The notes under the pieces are model-generated. The model made no database searches and was not told the DNA's origin. It worked only from the letters and a program-made list of their open reading frames with translations. The translations under genes were made by a program, and so were the position numbers. From positions 1 to 64,000 of the forward strand of contig NZ_WOTB01000013.1 in NCBI RefSeq assembly GCF_011516835.1: a stretch of 64,000 nucleotides of DNA. The letters are read 5' to 3'. Positions 17,782 through 25,943 of the stretch are shown one piece after another (position 1 is the stretch's first letter; every line of letters begins with the position of its first letter). The DNA is from Acetobacter musti. Its GTDB lineage: Bacteria > Pseudomonadota > Alphaproteobacteria > Acetobacterales > Acetobacteraceae.

Positions 17782-18406
17782 AGACCGGCTTTCCGGAAAT
17801 CCGGCTGGCCCTCAGCATCTCCCGCACACCACGGGCCAGCTCCTCATCACTGCATGACGGAGAAAGACGCACATATTTCCCCTCCGGCTCGCACATGATG
17901 TGCTTGCTCGTGCCACGCCTGCCCGCAAAACCAGCGTCCCATGCAAACCAGAGGCCGCCACGAACACGATTCATGGCGCGAAGAACCAGAAGATCCTCGT
18001 AAAGCATCACGCTGACCTGAAGCGCCTGAGCGAAGACGCTGCTGGCCGTGCGGTAGCCGTAACGTTTTCTCAGATCTTCGGCATAAGCGGCATAGCGCGC
18101 GTGTGAACGCTGCTCCAGTTCATTGATTGTTTCGCCAGGTGGAGGGGCGGCACGGGCAATCATTCTGCTTGTCTGCAACGCCTGCCGCAGATTTTTGGCA
18201 ATCCACGCATCGGATACCGGCTCATCGCCGGTGGCGAAATGTCCTTCGACGGAAAAATAAAGCTGACCCATTATATCTTCACTATGGATTGTCAGAAACT
18301 TTCGGGTCCACAAGACGCACGCCTGCTTTCTCGGTGTGCCGAAAGGTGGCCGAATAACCGGCACCTTATAGGTGATCCGTTCGCCTTGAGAGAGACGTGT
18401 TGCCAT
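17759..18406 (-). CDS. CdiI-like immunity paralogue 4
   Basis: 215 residues, very similar to paralogue 3 along its whole length (MATRLSQGERITYKVPVIRP, AKNLRQALQTSRMIARAAPP, SCSDEELARGVREMLRASR). It starts 819 bp from copy 5 and 810 bp from copy 3, so the three are a tandem amplification. It follows a toxin remnant and not a full toxin gene. The reading frame is intact, which suggests selection for immunity dosage or breadth; that is inference. Confidence 0.62.
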   Translation of the reverse strand: MATRLSQGERITYKVPVIRPPFGTPRKQACVLWTRKFLTIHSEDIMGQLYFSVEGHFATGDEPVSDAWIAKNLRQALQTSRMIARAAPPPGETINELEQRSHARYAAYAEDLRKRYGYRTASSVFAQALQVSVMLYEDLLVLRAMNRVRGGLWFAWDAGFAGRRGTSKHIMCEPEGKYVRLSPSCSDEELARGVREMLRASRISGKPVYVEPEGA

Positions 18407-18408
18407 GG

Positions 18409-18573
18409 TCAGGAAACCCGGTGAATTGTAATAGAAATCTGTTTCCCACCTGATCCCGCCGGGATAAATGCCATCAATGCATGATAGCCTTCACAGATGG
18501 CCTGCCACTCGGCATCGGTCGTTTCGACATCCCGCCACACCTGAACCGCCGTGTCATTCCGCTCACCCCTCAT
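18409..18573 (-). pseudogene. Toxin C-terminal remnant 1 (54 codons)
   Basis: MRGERNDTAVQVWRDVE is joined directly to TTDAEWQAICEGYHALMAFI and the shared HRVS end. The first part matches the start of the 402-residue toxin-like protein and the second its last 40 residues, so about 340 internal codons have been deleted. The ATG at 18573 overlaps the stop of immunity gene 3. Confidence 0.65.
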
Positions 18574-19216
18574 GCCCCTCCGGCTCCACATAGACCGGCT
18601 TTCCGGAAATCCGGCAGGCCCTCAGCATCTCGCGCACGCCACGGGCCAGCTCCTCATCACTGCATGACGGAGAAAGACGCACATATTTCCCCTCCGGCTC
18701 GCACAGGATGTGCTTGCTCGTGCCACGCCTGCCCGCAAAACCTTTTTCCCATGCGACCCAGATACCACCCCGGCGGCGATTCATGGCGCGAAGAACCAGA
18801 AGGTCCTCATAAAGCGTCACGCTGACCTGGAGCGCCTGCGCGAAGACACTGTCGGCCGTGCGATAGCCGTAACGTTTTCTCAGTTCTTCGGCATAAGCGG
18901 CATAGCGCGCGTGTGAACGCTGCTCCATTTCATTGATTGTTTCGCCAGGGGGAGGGGCGGCACGGGCAATCATTTTGCTTGTCTGCAACGCCTGCCGCAG
19001 ATTTTTGGCAATCCACGCATCGGATACCGGCTCATCGCCGGTGGCGAAATGTCCTTCGACGGAAAAATAAAGCTGACCCATTATATCTTCACTATGGATT
19101 GTCAGAAACTTTCGGGTCCACAAGACGCATGCCCGCTTTCTCGGTGTTCCGAAAGGTCGTCGGATGACCGGAACCTTATAACTGATTCGTTCACCTTCGG
19201 AGAGACGTGTTGCCAT
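18563..19216 (-). CDS. CdiI-like immunity paralogue 3
   Basis: 217 residues (MATRLSEGERISYKVPVIRR onward). It lies two bases downstream of the stop of the 402-residue toxin-like gene (TGACCATG), the close coupling expected for a toxin and its cognate immunity gene. This is the only pair in the array where both partners are open. The ending ACRISGKPVYVEPEG is conserved in all three long paralogues. A neutralising role is inferred. Confidence 0.65.
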   Translation of the reverse strand: MATRLSEGERISYKVPVIRRPFGTPRKRACVLWTRKFLTIHSEDIMGQLYFSVEGHFATGDEPVSDAWIAKNLRQALQTSKMIARAAPPPGETINEMEQRSHARYAAYAEELRKRYGYRTADSVFAQALQVSVTLYEDLLVLRAMNRRRGGIWVAWEKGFAGRRGTSKHILCEPEGKYVRLSPSCSDEELARGVREMLRACRISGKPVYVEPEGHEG

Positions 19217-19218
19217 GG

Positions 19219-20427
19219 TCAGGAAACCCGGTGAATTGTAATGGAAATCTGTTTTCCACCTGATTCCGCCGGGATGAATGCCATCAATGCATGATAACCT
19301 TCGCAGATGGCCTGCCACTCGGCATCGGTCGTTTCGACATCCCGGACGGCCATGTACAAGGAGTAGCTGGTAATATCATTGTCTTCGAAATTGGTTGCGT
19401 CCTTCCCGCCACCGTCTTCGAACATAACCATTTTCTCGCCCCAGGCCAGCATTCGGGCGGCAATGGTATCAGGATATTGCTGATAGGAAGTGCCAGCGGT
19501 GTCGACCACCTTGTCACTGACAGCAATTCCCGCGTCTTCATTCCACTGATCGAAAACCGGGAAATTCGGCTGGAGCTGGACATAGCCGCCGCCCAGTTGC
19601 TGCGTGACATAAGGCTCGTAAGGCAGCCCCTGCTGTCTGATCCTGTCATACCACGCCGTGCTCTTGTTCTCCGAACTCCAGACAATGCCGTTCCGGTAAG
19701 CCGGAATGGAATTCGCCGCCACATTCGCCGCCGCGATGTCACTGTTTTGCACCGCAACCGTATGCACCGATCTGAACAGATCGACATCGTCACAGGGATC
19801 GGGCGCATGGCCGTCGAGATACTTCCCCGCCGCCCGGACAAGCACCTGATCGGCGGCGGCGTCCAGAACCGCCGAACCGCCCTGCGCCGCAAGCGCACGC
19901 ACATCGTCAGACGAAACAGCCCCGTCCATCAGCGGCGTAACAAGCGCGTCCGCCAGAATCTCCGTCGCGATGTCTTCTGAAAAGGCAATATGCGCGACGA
20001 TGTTCTGAAAATCCGTGCCCAGCCCGACAGCCTGATACCCCGCCGCCTCGCCGGCTAACTGATCCCCACTCTGCCCCCGAACGATAACCCAGGCCCGCGA
20101 GAGATTATACATCGCCGTGGACGCCACCGTCAGCTCCGCATCCGTCGGCGGCAACTGCCCCCACCCGGCATAGACATCCCGCCACCCGCCCCACGCCTCC
20201 TCAGACAGCGCAATGTCCTGCCACGCCTGAACGGCGCTCAGCCCGCCATTGCCGATCGCATCCTCCGTCCCGCTCAGCCAGGCCTGGTCGCCCTCGGCGA
20301 AATCCCGCCCAGGCGCGCTCTTCAGCGCCGCCTTCAGATAATTCGCCTCCCCGGACAGCACGATATCCCGCCACGCCTGAACCACCGTGGCTTCGCCACT
20401 CCCGATGCCGCTCACCCCGTCACGCAT
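19219..20427 (-). CDS. CdiA-CT-like nuclease toxin candidate (402 aa)
   Basis: 402 residues. The C-terminal third (about 265-402) matches my recollection of CdiA C-terminal nuclease toxins: LPYEPYV (Glu271), NFPVFDQW (Asp293), GIAVSDKVVD (Asp305-Lys306), then a conserved tail with TTDAEWQAICEG. This Glu-Asp-Lys order suggests a PD-(D/E)XK-like nuclease. The N-terminal part has two related segments, TVVQAWRDIVLSGEAN and SAVQAWQDIALSEEAW, and no signal peptide, haemagglutinin repeats or export domain. The ATG at 20427 overlaps the stop of the preceding immunity gene (TATGCGTGA). It is either an orphan toxin module or the last exon-like cassette of a recombining CDI locus. Activity is unproven. 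Confidence 0.6.
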   Translation of the reverse strand: MRDGVSGIGSGEATVVQAWRDIVLSGEANYLKAALKSAPGRDFAEGDQAWLSGTEDAIGNGGLSAVQAWQDIALSEEAWGGWRDVYAGWGQLPPTDAELTVASTAMYNLSRAWVIVRGQSGDQLAGEAAGYQAVGLGTDFQNIVAHIAFSEDIATEILADALVTPLMDGAVSSDDVRALAAQGGSAVLDAAADQVLVRAAGKYLDGHAPDPCDDVDLFRSVHTVAVQNSDIAAANVAANSIPAYRNGIVWSSENKSTAWYDRIRQQGLPYEPYVTQQLGGGYVQLQPNFPVFDQWNEDAGIAVSDKVVDTAGTSYQQYPDTIAARMLAWGEKMVMFEDGGGKDATNFEDNDITSYSLYMAVRDVETTDAEWQAICEGYHALMAFIPAESGGKQISITIHRVS

Positions 20428-20971
20428 AATTCGGCCTGCACGCATCCAGCGCCCTGACGGCAACCTCTCCCATCTCCTCATCGCTGGCATTGATGGAGAC
20501 ATGAAACACCTTGCCCTCATTCTCCCCTTCATACCATGCGGAGTGCGAGGTGCCGGAACCACGGGAGGCCAGGAGTTTGACCTAGTCGGTCTTGTCACTG
20601 CTCCAGTGAATAAATACGAGAGCGGATTTTGATTTTGCTGCCTTTGTATCCTTAAAGTTAAATTCTTCAGCCACTTTTAGCCAGAAGGCATGGCATTTAT
20701 ATGCGCATTCCCTTGTGGCTTCTGTGTAATTGTTTTCCGAAGGAATAAAATTTTCATGCTTAACGCTGAAATCCTCACTGGTATAAAGCGCTTTTCGGAT
20801 ATTTTTTCCAATCCACTCCGGAGTGGCGAGTTTCCGGGCAATAAATGCAGATGAACCCGAACGTGAAAAGAAAGAACCACCCCAGCGTTCATGGCAGATC
20901 ACAGCTATATATTTCCGGGTGCGGATAAGCTGGGCAATACGGTCTCTCACACGGACATTTGAATTTTCCAT
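20420..20971 (-). pseudogene. CdiI-like immunity paralogue 2, amber-interrupted
   Basis: The 184-codon frame (MENSNVRVRDRIAQLIRTRK to LDACRPNYA) is interrupted by TAG at 20582-20584. The paralogue at 21293-21845 has CAG (TDQVRLAASRGS) at this place, so a single C-to-T change explains it. After the stop the frame continues, highly conserved, to its normal TGA at 20420. The truncated product of 130 residues lacks the conserved HVSINASDEEMGEVAVRALD tail. It starts two bases after the stop of toxin fragment 2. Confidence 0.75.
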
Positions 20972-20973
20972 GC

Positions 20974-21300
20974 TCACGCAATGTCCCTGATCTGAAAGTC
21001 GATCGTTGCCGATGTTTCCGGATCGGCGGCGACACGCTCTTTCGCTTTCTGAAGCGCCAGGCAGACCGCCTTCCATTGATCCGGTTCGGGTTCCGAAGGA
21101 AGCCCTAAATCCAGAGGATAGTGATTGATAGAAGTTTTATTAAAAGTAAGCTCCGTTTCCGGAGGCCTGTCAGTGTAACGATAAACGCCGCTGTCTTCCT
21201 GATACCGCAGCATCTGCCGGACATTGGCCAGCAGCCGCCCCTCGATCCGGCTCATGGACTGGTAACTGGCCGTCTTCAGATCGCCCGCCCCGTCACGCAT
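20974..21300 (-). pseudogene. N-terminally truncated CdiA-CT-like fragment 2 (108 aa)
   Basis: MRDGAGDLKTASYQSMSRIE enters the toxin domain exactly after the putative catalytic half: the IS-split toxin reads SDKTIDLKAASYQSMSRIE at the same place. The catalytic Glu, Asp and Lys are therefore missing while the tail (SATIDFQIRDIA) is intact. The ATG overlaps the stop of the upstream immunity copy in the same TATGCGTGA context as the 402-residue gene. It is probably an inactive recombination product. Confidence 0.68.
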
Positions 21301-21845
21301 AATTCGGCCTGCACGCATCCAGCGCCCTGACGGCGACCTCCCCCATCTCCTCGTCGCTGGCATTGATGGAGACATGAAACACCTTGCCGTCATTCTCACC
21401 CTCATACCATGCGGAGTGCGAGGTGCCGGAACCACGCGAGGCGGCGAGACGGACCTGATCCGTGAGGTCGCTGTTCCAGTTGACGAACACAAGAGCAGAC
21501 TTTTTTCGGGCCACGATCCCGTCCATAAATCCGAAATTTTCCGCGATCTGCGACCAGAACGCGGAAGACTTACGGTTCGACTCTTTGCCAGCCTCCCGAA
21601 GTTGATCTTCCGGAAGAGGGTAACCGCCCAGCTTCATAAAGAAATCCACGCTGGAATGGAGAGATTTTTTCAGATTCGCGCCAATCCATTCCGGAGTGGC
21701 CTGTTTCCGGGCGCAGTATGCCGACCAGCCGGTTCTGGAGAAATGCGGCCCCCCCCCACCGATCCTTACTGATCACTGCGAAGTACTTTCGTGTGCGCAG
21801 AATACTGGCCAATTTTTGTGTAGAATTAAGAATAAGATCACTCAT
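21293..21845 (-). pseudogene. CdiI-like immunity paralogue 1 with C9-tract frameshift
   Basis: The start (MSDLILNSTQKLASILRTRK) and the end (VFHVSINASDEEMGEVAVRA) lie in different frames. They switch at a run of nine C at 21749-21757 (G9 on the coding strand). With eight bases the frame reads DRWGGPHFSRTGWSAYCARK and continues to give 183 residues, the same length as paralogue 2, whose matching segment is ERWGGSFFSRSG. The gene is thus either phase-variable, recently broken, or affected by a sequencing error. Confidence 0.75.
21749..21757. repeat. C9 homopolymer inside immunity gene
   Basis: Nine consecutive C on the plus strand, within the only frame-broken segment of immunity paralogue 1. 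Loss of one base restores the full gene. Mononucleotide runs of this length are prone to slipped-strand change. Confidence 0.9.
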
Positions 21846-22022
21846 GATCAGGTGATATCCGAGATACGGAAATCAATCGTTCTGGATGTCTGAAGATCGT
21901 CAGCCGCCACCCGGCGTTTAGCCTCCGTCAATGCTTTGAGAGCTCTCCAATGATCCGGGGCCGGTTCGGACGGTACACCGATGTCAAGAACGTAATTCTT
22001 TATATTTCCCTTCTGGAAGCTA

Positions 22023-22865
22023 GGGCCTGTTAGATCTTGAATTTCTTCCCATATTGTAGGGATGGAAGAAGGAGACAGAACAGGCACCTTTACGGACGAG
22101 ACATGGGCGATCTGGGAACCTCTGATTGAGGAGGTTCGCCCGAGGGGCAAGACGCCGCCACATGATCTGCGGCGGACGATAGCAGCGATTTTCTGGCGCC
22201 ATGAGAATGGCGCGAAATGGCGGAGCATCCCCGCTGAACTGGGTCCATGGTGGCGGGCGGCGCAGCTTTTCATCCGCTGGGCGAAACTCGGCGTATGGGA
22301 ACGCCTGCTCGAACTGGTTCAGGAACAACAGGGAGTGGCGTTCGGAATGACTTTTCTGGATGGTACGAACATCAGGGCTCACCACAAGGCGGCGGGAGCC
22401 CAAAAAAAGGGGCCTCTTTCGAAGAGCGGGACCATCGTGAAGCACTTGGCCGCTCTCGCGGCGGCTATGGCACGAAAGTCTGCGTGATCGCTGATGGACA
22501 TGGAAAAGCCTTCGGTTTTGCGCTGGCCCCCGGACAGGCTCATGAACTGCCCCTGGCACCAGCCATGCTCGACAACCTTCCCGCCATTCCCCTGTGGGTA
22601 GTAGCAGACAAGGGCTACGCGTCGAATGCCTTTCGTGAACGGATATGGGACATGGGAGCCCGGCCCGTCATTCCTGCTAAACGACGCGATGGGCCGGTCG
22701 CCTGCCCAGAATGGGCCTATCGGTGTCGACATCTTGTCGAGAACCTCTGGGCTCGCCTCAAGGAGTGGCGCGCTGTCGCAACCAGATACGAAAAAACAGC
22801 AACGTCGTTCCTCGCGGTCATCCACATCGCTGCCGCAGCAGACTGGATCAAGCCCTAACAGGCCC
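22023..22865 (+). mobile_element. IS5-family element, IS427 type
   Basis: 843 bp, bounded by inverted repeats GGGCCTGTTAG at the left and CTAACAGGCCC at the right; the match continues imperfectly (CTTGA). It is flanked by TA on both sides (22021-22022, 22866-22867), the expected duplication. It carries one transposase in two overlapping frames. It inserted into toxin gene 1 and looks complete. Confidence 0.9.
22062..22858 (+). CDS. IS427-type transposase, made by -1 frameshift
   Basis: The first frame (22062-22487, 141 codons) holds the N-terminal domain (WAIWEPLIEEVRPRGKTPPH) and FLDGTNIRAHH with the first catalytic Asp. The second frame, one base back, continues GGYGTKVCVIADGHGKAFGF, VVADKGYASNAF (second Asp) and HLVENLWARLKEWR (Glu), ending at 22858. 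The switch point is A AAA AAG at 22403-22409 in the correct phase, followed four bases later by the hairpin CTCTT-tcg-AAGAG. The fused DDE transposase would be about 265 residues. Confidence 0.88.
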
Positions 22866-23312
22866 TAAGTTCATCACTCTGGTTGTGGTCAGGGTCATTT
22901 GTATACAGAAATGTTCCCTCATCAGTCTGATACCGCAGCATCTGCCGGACATTCGCCAGCAGCCGCCCCTCGATCCGGCTCATGGACTGGTAACTGGCTG
23001 CCTTCAGATCAATCGTCTTGTCGCTGACCGCTGTTCCCGAACTGACCTGCCACTCATCGAAAGCCTTCCAGTAGGTGCTCGTGGACCGGTAATCCGCCAG
23101 CCATTCATAGCCGTCCGCCTTCAGCCTCTGCGCGTCCCACACCTCGAACGGATTGCCCTGCTGCTGGATTCCGCCACCCTGAGACCACCACGTCACACCC
23201 CCGGACCAGTCACCCGTCGGCTGCCCCGCCATCAGCAGACCGGGTCCCTTGTCACGCATAATCCGGCCTTTCACCCCGCCTGCCCACAGCTCACCACACC
23301 CCCGACCGATCC

Positions 23313-23579
23313 TCACAGCGGGGAACTGATCTTCTGCCGCCCCGTCGCTTCAAAACGCGACAGCGCCAGCCGGATGACCTGCCTCGGTTCCTCATCCGAA
23401 ACGGACAGAAGAACGCTGATGCGTCTGTCCCGGGCAATGCCTCCGGCGAAATCGCCCATGCTGGCTGACTGACTGTAAGGATGATAAAACTGCGGAAAGA
23501 GTGTCCTGCACGTTTCGCTTCCGGGAACAGCATTCAGAATACTATAGTCTGTTTCGTTTGTTTTCAGATTGGCAATCAT
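23313..23579 (-). CDS. Small protein with immunity-like C terminus
   Basis: 88 residues. RRISVLLSVSDEEPRQVIRLA followed by LSRFEATGR resembles the VSINASDEEMGEVAVRALDA tail of the CdiI-like paralogues. The first 50 residues do not match them. It lies 53 bases upstream of toxin 1 and is the first gene of the minus-strand array, downstream of an A+T-rich probable promoter (23585-23720). It may be a divergent immunity gene or a truncated one. No function is assigned with confidence. Confidence 0.4.
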   Translation of the reverse strand: MIANLKTNETDYSILNAVPGSETCRTLFPQFYHPYSQSASMGDFAGGIARDRRISVLLSVSDEEPRQVIRLALSRFEATGRQKISSPL

Positions 23580-24093
23580 TCAGAGACAATGAAATTATTT
23601 GTTGAATTTATAAAATGAAAAGAAATAATATCACATACTTTGACGCAAACATCAAAAAATATTTACGGACCAGGGTGATTTACAGTTGAAATAAATGAAA
23701 TAATAATTCCGCTAAAATAATGATATCCGGCAGTGCCACAGAATCTGGAGAGCCGGAGACGCGCCGCCCGCCCATAACCCGGACAGCAGTCCCGCGTCCT
23801 GCCGGTATCGCCGAAAATCCATTCCGGAACCGAACCTAAAAAGTCCGGAACTCTCTGGAATCCCGTCCGTCCCCGTATCGATCCAACCCGAAATAATCCA
23901 CCACCCCGCCACCAGGGACAGCTTCACTCACGGATCATCACAACCGGAGCCCCCGCCATGCCACCCCGCAGCCCCTCTCAGATCAGCACCACCCGCAACA
24001 CACCACAAAACCCCGGCACCCACCCGTGATACAATCCGTGATCACCCCGGAAAAACACCCCGACCCTTCTGGAAAAAACCGCCCGAAAAACCC
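23580..24093. other. Non-coding gap upstream of the toxin/immunity array
   Basis: Bases 23585-23720 are very A+T rich and probably hold the promoter of the minus-strand array. From 23720 to 24093 the sequence is G+C rich again. A 71-codon GTG-started frame at 23712-23927 on the minus strand matches nothing I recognise. No CdiA, TpsB or secretion gene is present. Confidence 0.45.
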
Positions 24094-25329
24094 TCAGCCA
24101 GCCCCCTGCAGCGCCCGCAGCCCGACCGCCGGATCATCCGTGAAAAACCCGTCCAGCCCCATCGCCAGATACCGCCGGATCTCCGCGACCGATCCCGCCT
24201 CGTTCCGCGCATCCGGCCCCGCATCGCTGCGAAGCTGCGCCGGCAGAAACACATTCTCCGGCCGGCACGTATAGGAATGCACCAGCAGCCCCGCCGCATG
24301 AGCATCCCGGATCAGCGTCGTCGGCTCCAGCCACCGACCCGCCGCATCGCGCGGAATCAGCGACGTATTCGCCGGCCCGATCACCTCCGCATACCGCCTG
24401 ATCTCCCGCAGCGCCTCCGGCTTCATCAGATCGCCATAGGTCGTCCGGCCGCCCCGCGCCTGAACATCGCCCGGCACTTCACCCGGTCCGCCCATCAGAA
24501 ACATCAGCCGCGCCCGCAACCCGGCTCCCGCCAGCCGGCCCCGGAGAGTCCGCAGACACCCGGCTTCGAAACACTGAATCTCCAGCGGCGCTGTCCGCGT
24601 ATAGAAATGCGCCCCGAGCGCCGCCAGCACCCGGTCCTCCATCGGCAGCCCCAGCCCCGCGAAAAACGTCGGATGCTTGATTTCCGGAATGATCCCGATC
24701 ATCCGGCCCCGCGCGGCAGACTCAGCCGCCACAAAGTCGATCACCTCCTGAAGCGCCGGAATATCGAACTGCCCGTCATACCGCGCATTCAGCGGCCGCA
24801 CCTTCGGCAGTCGTTCCCGTGCCCGCAGCGTCTTAATCTCCGCCAGCGTGAAATCCGTCGAAAACCAGCCGGTAATCCGCTGGCCATCCACCACCATCGT
24901 CCGCTTCCGTGAGGCGAATTCCGGGTGCGCCGACACATCCGTCGTCTGCGAAATATCCGGATCATGCCGCACGATCAGAGCACCGTCCTTTGTCGGCACC
25001 AGATCCGGCTCGATATAATCTGCCCCGTCCGCGATCGCCTTCGCATAAGCCGCCAGCGTATGCTCCGGCCGCAGCGCGCTCGCCCCCCGATGCGCCAGTA
25101 ACAGCGGCCGCGCCCCGTCCAGCGTCGGCCACCGCTCCCCGCTGCCCGCAGCAGGCAGAACCGGACCGGGTGAAACTTCTCCGGCCCGCGCGGCGCTCAT
25201 CAATGGCCCTGCCAGGGATAACCCGGCCGCCAGCCGCAGAGACGCCCGCCGTGACAGGCCCGCGCATGAGACCCGGGAGCGTAAAAACCCGCTCTCAGGC
25301 GATCCGGCATTACCAGTTGCGAGGGTCAT
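24094..25329 (-). CDS. Periplasmic glycerophosphodiester phosphodiesterase (GlpQ-like)
   Basis: 411 residues. Active-site motifs of the GDPD family are present: LLLAHRGASALRPEHT (His80-Arg81), YIEPDLVPTKDG (Glu107, Asp109) and IVRHDP (His122). It should hydrolyse glycerophosphodiesters to glycerol-3-phosphate and an alcohol. The N terminus has SRRASLRLAAGLSLAGPLMS ending near AARAG, a plausible Tat signal, which suggests export. The ATG at 25329 overlaps the end of the lipoprotein gene; an ATG eight codons earlier is also possible. Confidence 0.88.
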   Translation of the reverse strand: MTLATGNAGSPESGFLRSRVSCAGLSRRASLRLAAGLSLAGPLMSAARAGEVSPGPVLPAAGSGERWPTLDGARPLLLAHRGASALRPEHTLAAYAKAIADGADYIEPDLVPTKDGALIVRHDPDISQTTDVSAHPEFASRKRTMVVDGQRITGWFSTDFTLAEIKTLRARERLPKVRPLNARYDGQFDIPALQEVIDFVAAESAARGRMIGIIPEIKHPTFFAGLGLPMEDRVLAALGAHFYTRTAPLEIQCFEAGCLRTLRGRLAGAGLRARLMFLMGGPGEVPGDVQARGGRTTYGDLMKPEALREIRRYAEVIGPANTSLIPRDAAGRWLEPTTLIRDAHAAGLLVHSYTCRPENVFLPAQLRSDAGPDARNEAGSVAEIRRYLAMGLDGFFTDDPAVGLRALQGAG

Positions 25330-25942
25330 GGCTGGCGGCATCGTCCCGGTCATAGGTCAGGCTCATCCGGTCCACACCCGAACCGGCATAACGGCAGACC
25401 GCCTGCTGCGAGCCCGGCGAAATAAAGGATGGCACCGCAGCCACCGCCGGCTTCGCCGCGCTGCCGGCGCCCGCCGGAGCCCGCGACGGCGTCACCGGCT
25501 GAGCGGAGGAGAGCGATCCAGATGACGACGCGGCAGACGAGAGTGACCCGGATGAGGGCAGGGCAGGTGCGGGTGGCGCGGAGACCGGCAGGGCAGGCAC
25601 CGGCATGCAGAGATACCAGATCCGCCCGCGCGATCCGCCTTCCTCGCTCACCGTGAAATTCGCATTCGCGCTCACCGGAAGAGTACCGTCACGGCGCGGC
25701 GGCTGATAATGCAGGCGCACCCGGCCTGTCGCATCCGCCACCCCCTGAAGCCCGCACGGCGTGAGAAACGCCGTCATATCGCCTTCACGCAGAAGCGACA
25801 TATCCGGCTTCGTCTTCGAACATCTCTCCCGAGCCGCCTCGTCATAGGCCTCGCACCCGGCAAGCGACACCGCCGCTCCCGCCAGCACCAGTCCGGACAC
25901 CATCACACGGCACATCCCGGAAACAGAACGATTCCTGCCCAT
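25310..25942 (-). CDS. Lipoprotein with Ser/Pro/Ala-rich linker
   Basis: 210 residues. A lipobox (VSLAGCEAYD) follows a hydrophobic stretch, so it is probably a membrane-anchored lipoprotein. Two segments with cysteines (TAFLTPCGLQGVADATGRVR and RIWYLCMPVP) are separated from QAVCRYAGSGVDRMSLTYDR by a low-complexity Ser/Pro/Ala region. No known domain recognised. The ATG at 25942 comes one base after the stop of the AI-2E permease gene (TGAGATG) and the 3' end overlaps the GDPD gene, so the three form an operon. Confidence 0.7.
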   Translation of the reverse strand: MGRNRSVSGMCRVMVSGLVLAGAAVSLAGCEAYDEAARERCSKTKPDMSLLREGDMTAFLTPCGLQGVADATGRVRLHYQPPRRDGTLPVSANANFTVSEEGGSRGRIWYLCMPVPALPVSAPPAPALPSSGSLSSAASSSGSLSSAQPVTPSRAPAGAGSAAKPAVAAVPSFISPGSQQAVCRYAGSGVDRMSLTYDRDDAASHDPRNW

Positions 25943-25943
25943 C

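Larger units (their letters stand above)
21848..23259 (-). pseudogene. CdiA-CT-like toxin 1 split by an insertion sequence
   Basis: The N-terminal part (23259-22866) runs MRDKGPGLLMAGQPTGDWSG to DHNQSDEL. After the insertion the C-terminal part (22020-21848) runs SFQKGNIKNYVLDIGVPSEP to RISDIT. Removing the element plus one TA copy restores an exact 188-codon frame. It carries the same motif set as the 402-residue protein: Glu39 in NPFEVW, Asp68 in AFDEW, Asp80-Lys81 in AVSDK, with identical Asp-to-Lys spacing. It would have been a complete small nuclease-like toxin before the insertion. Immunity paralogue 1 follows two bases later. Confidence 0.75.

Noticed and set aside
23712..23927. A 71-codon minus-strand frame upstream of the toxin/immunity array.
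   Set aside because: Starts with GTG without a ribosome binding site, matches nothing recognised, and shows no similarity to the array proteins strong enough to call.
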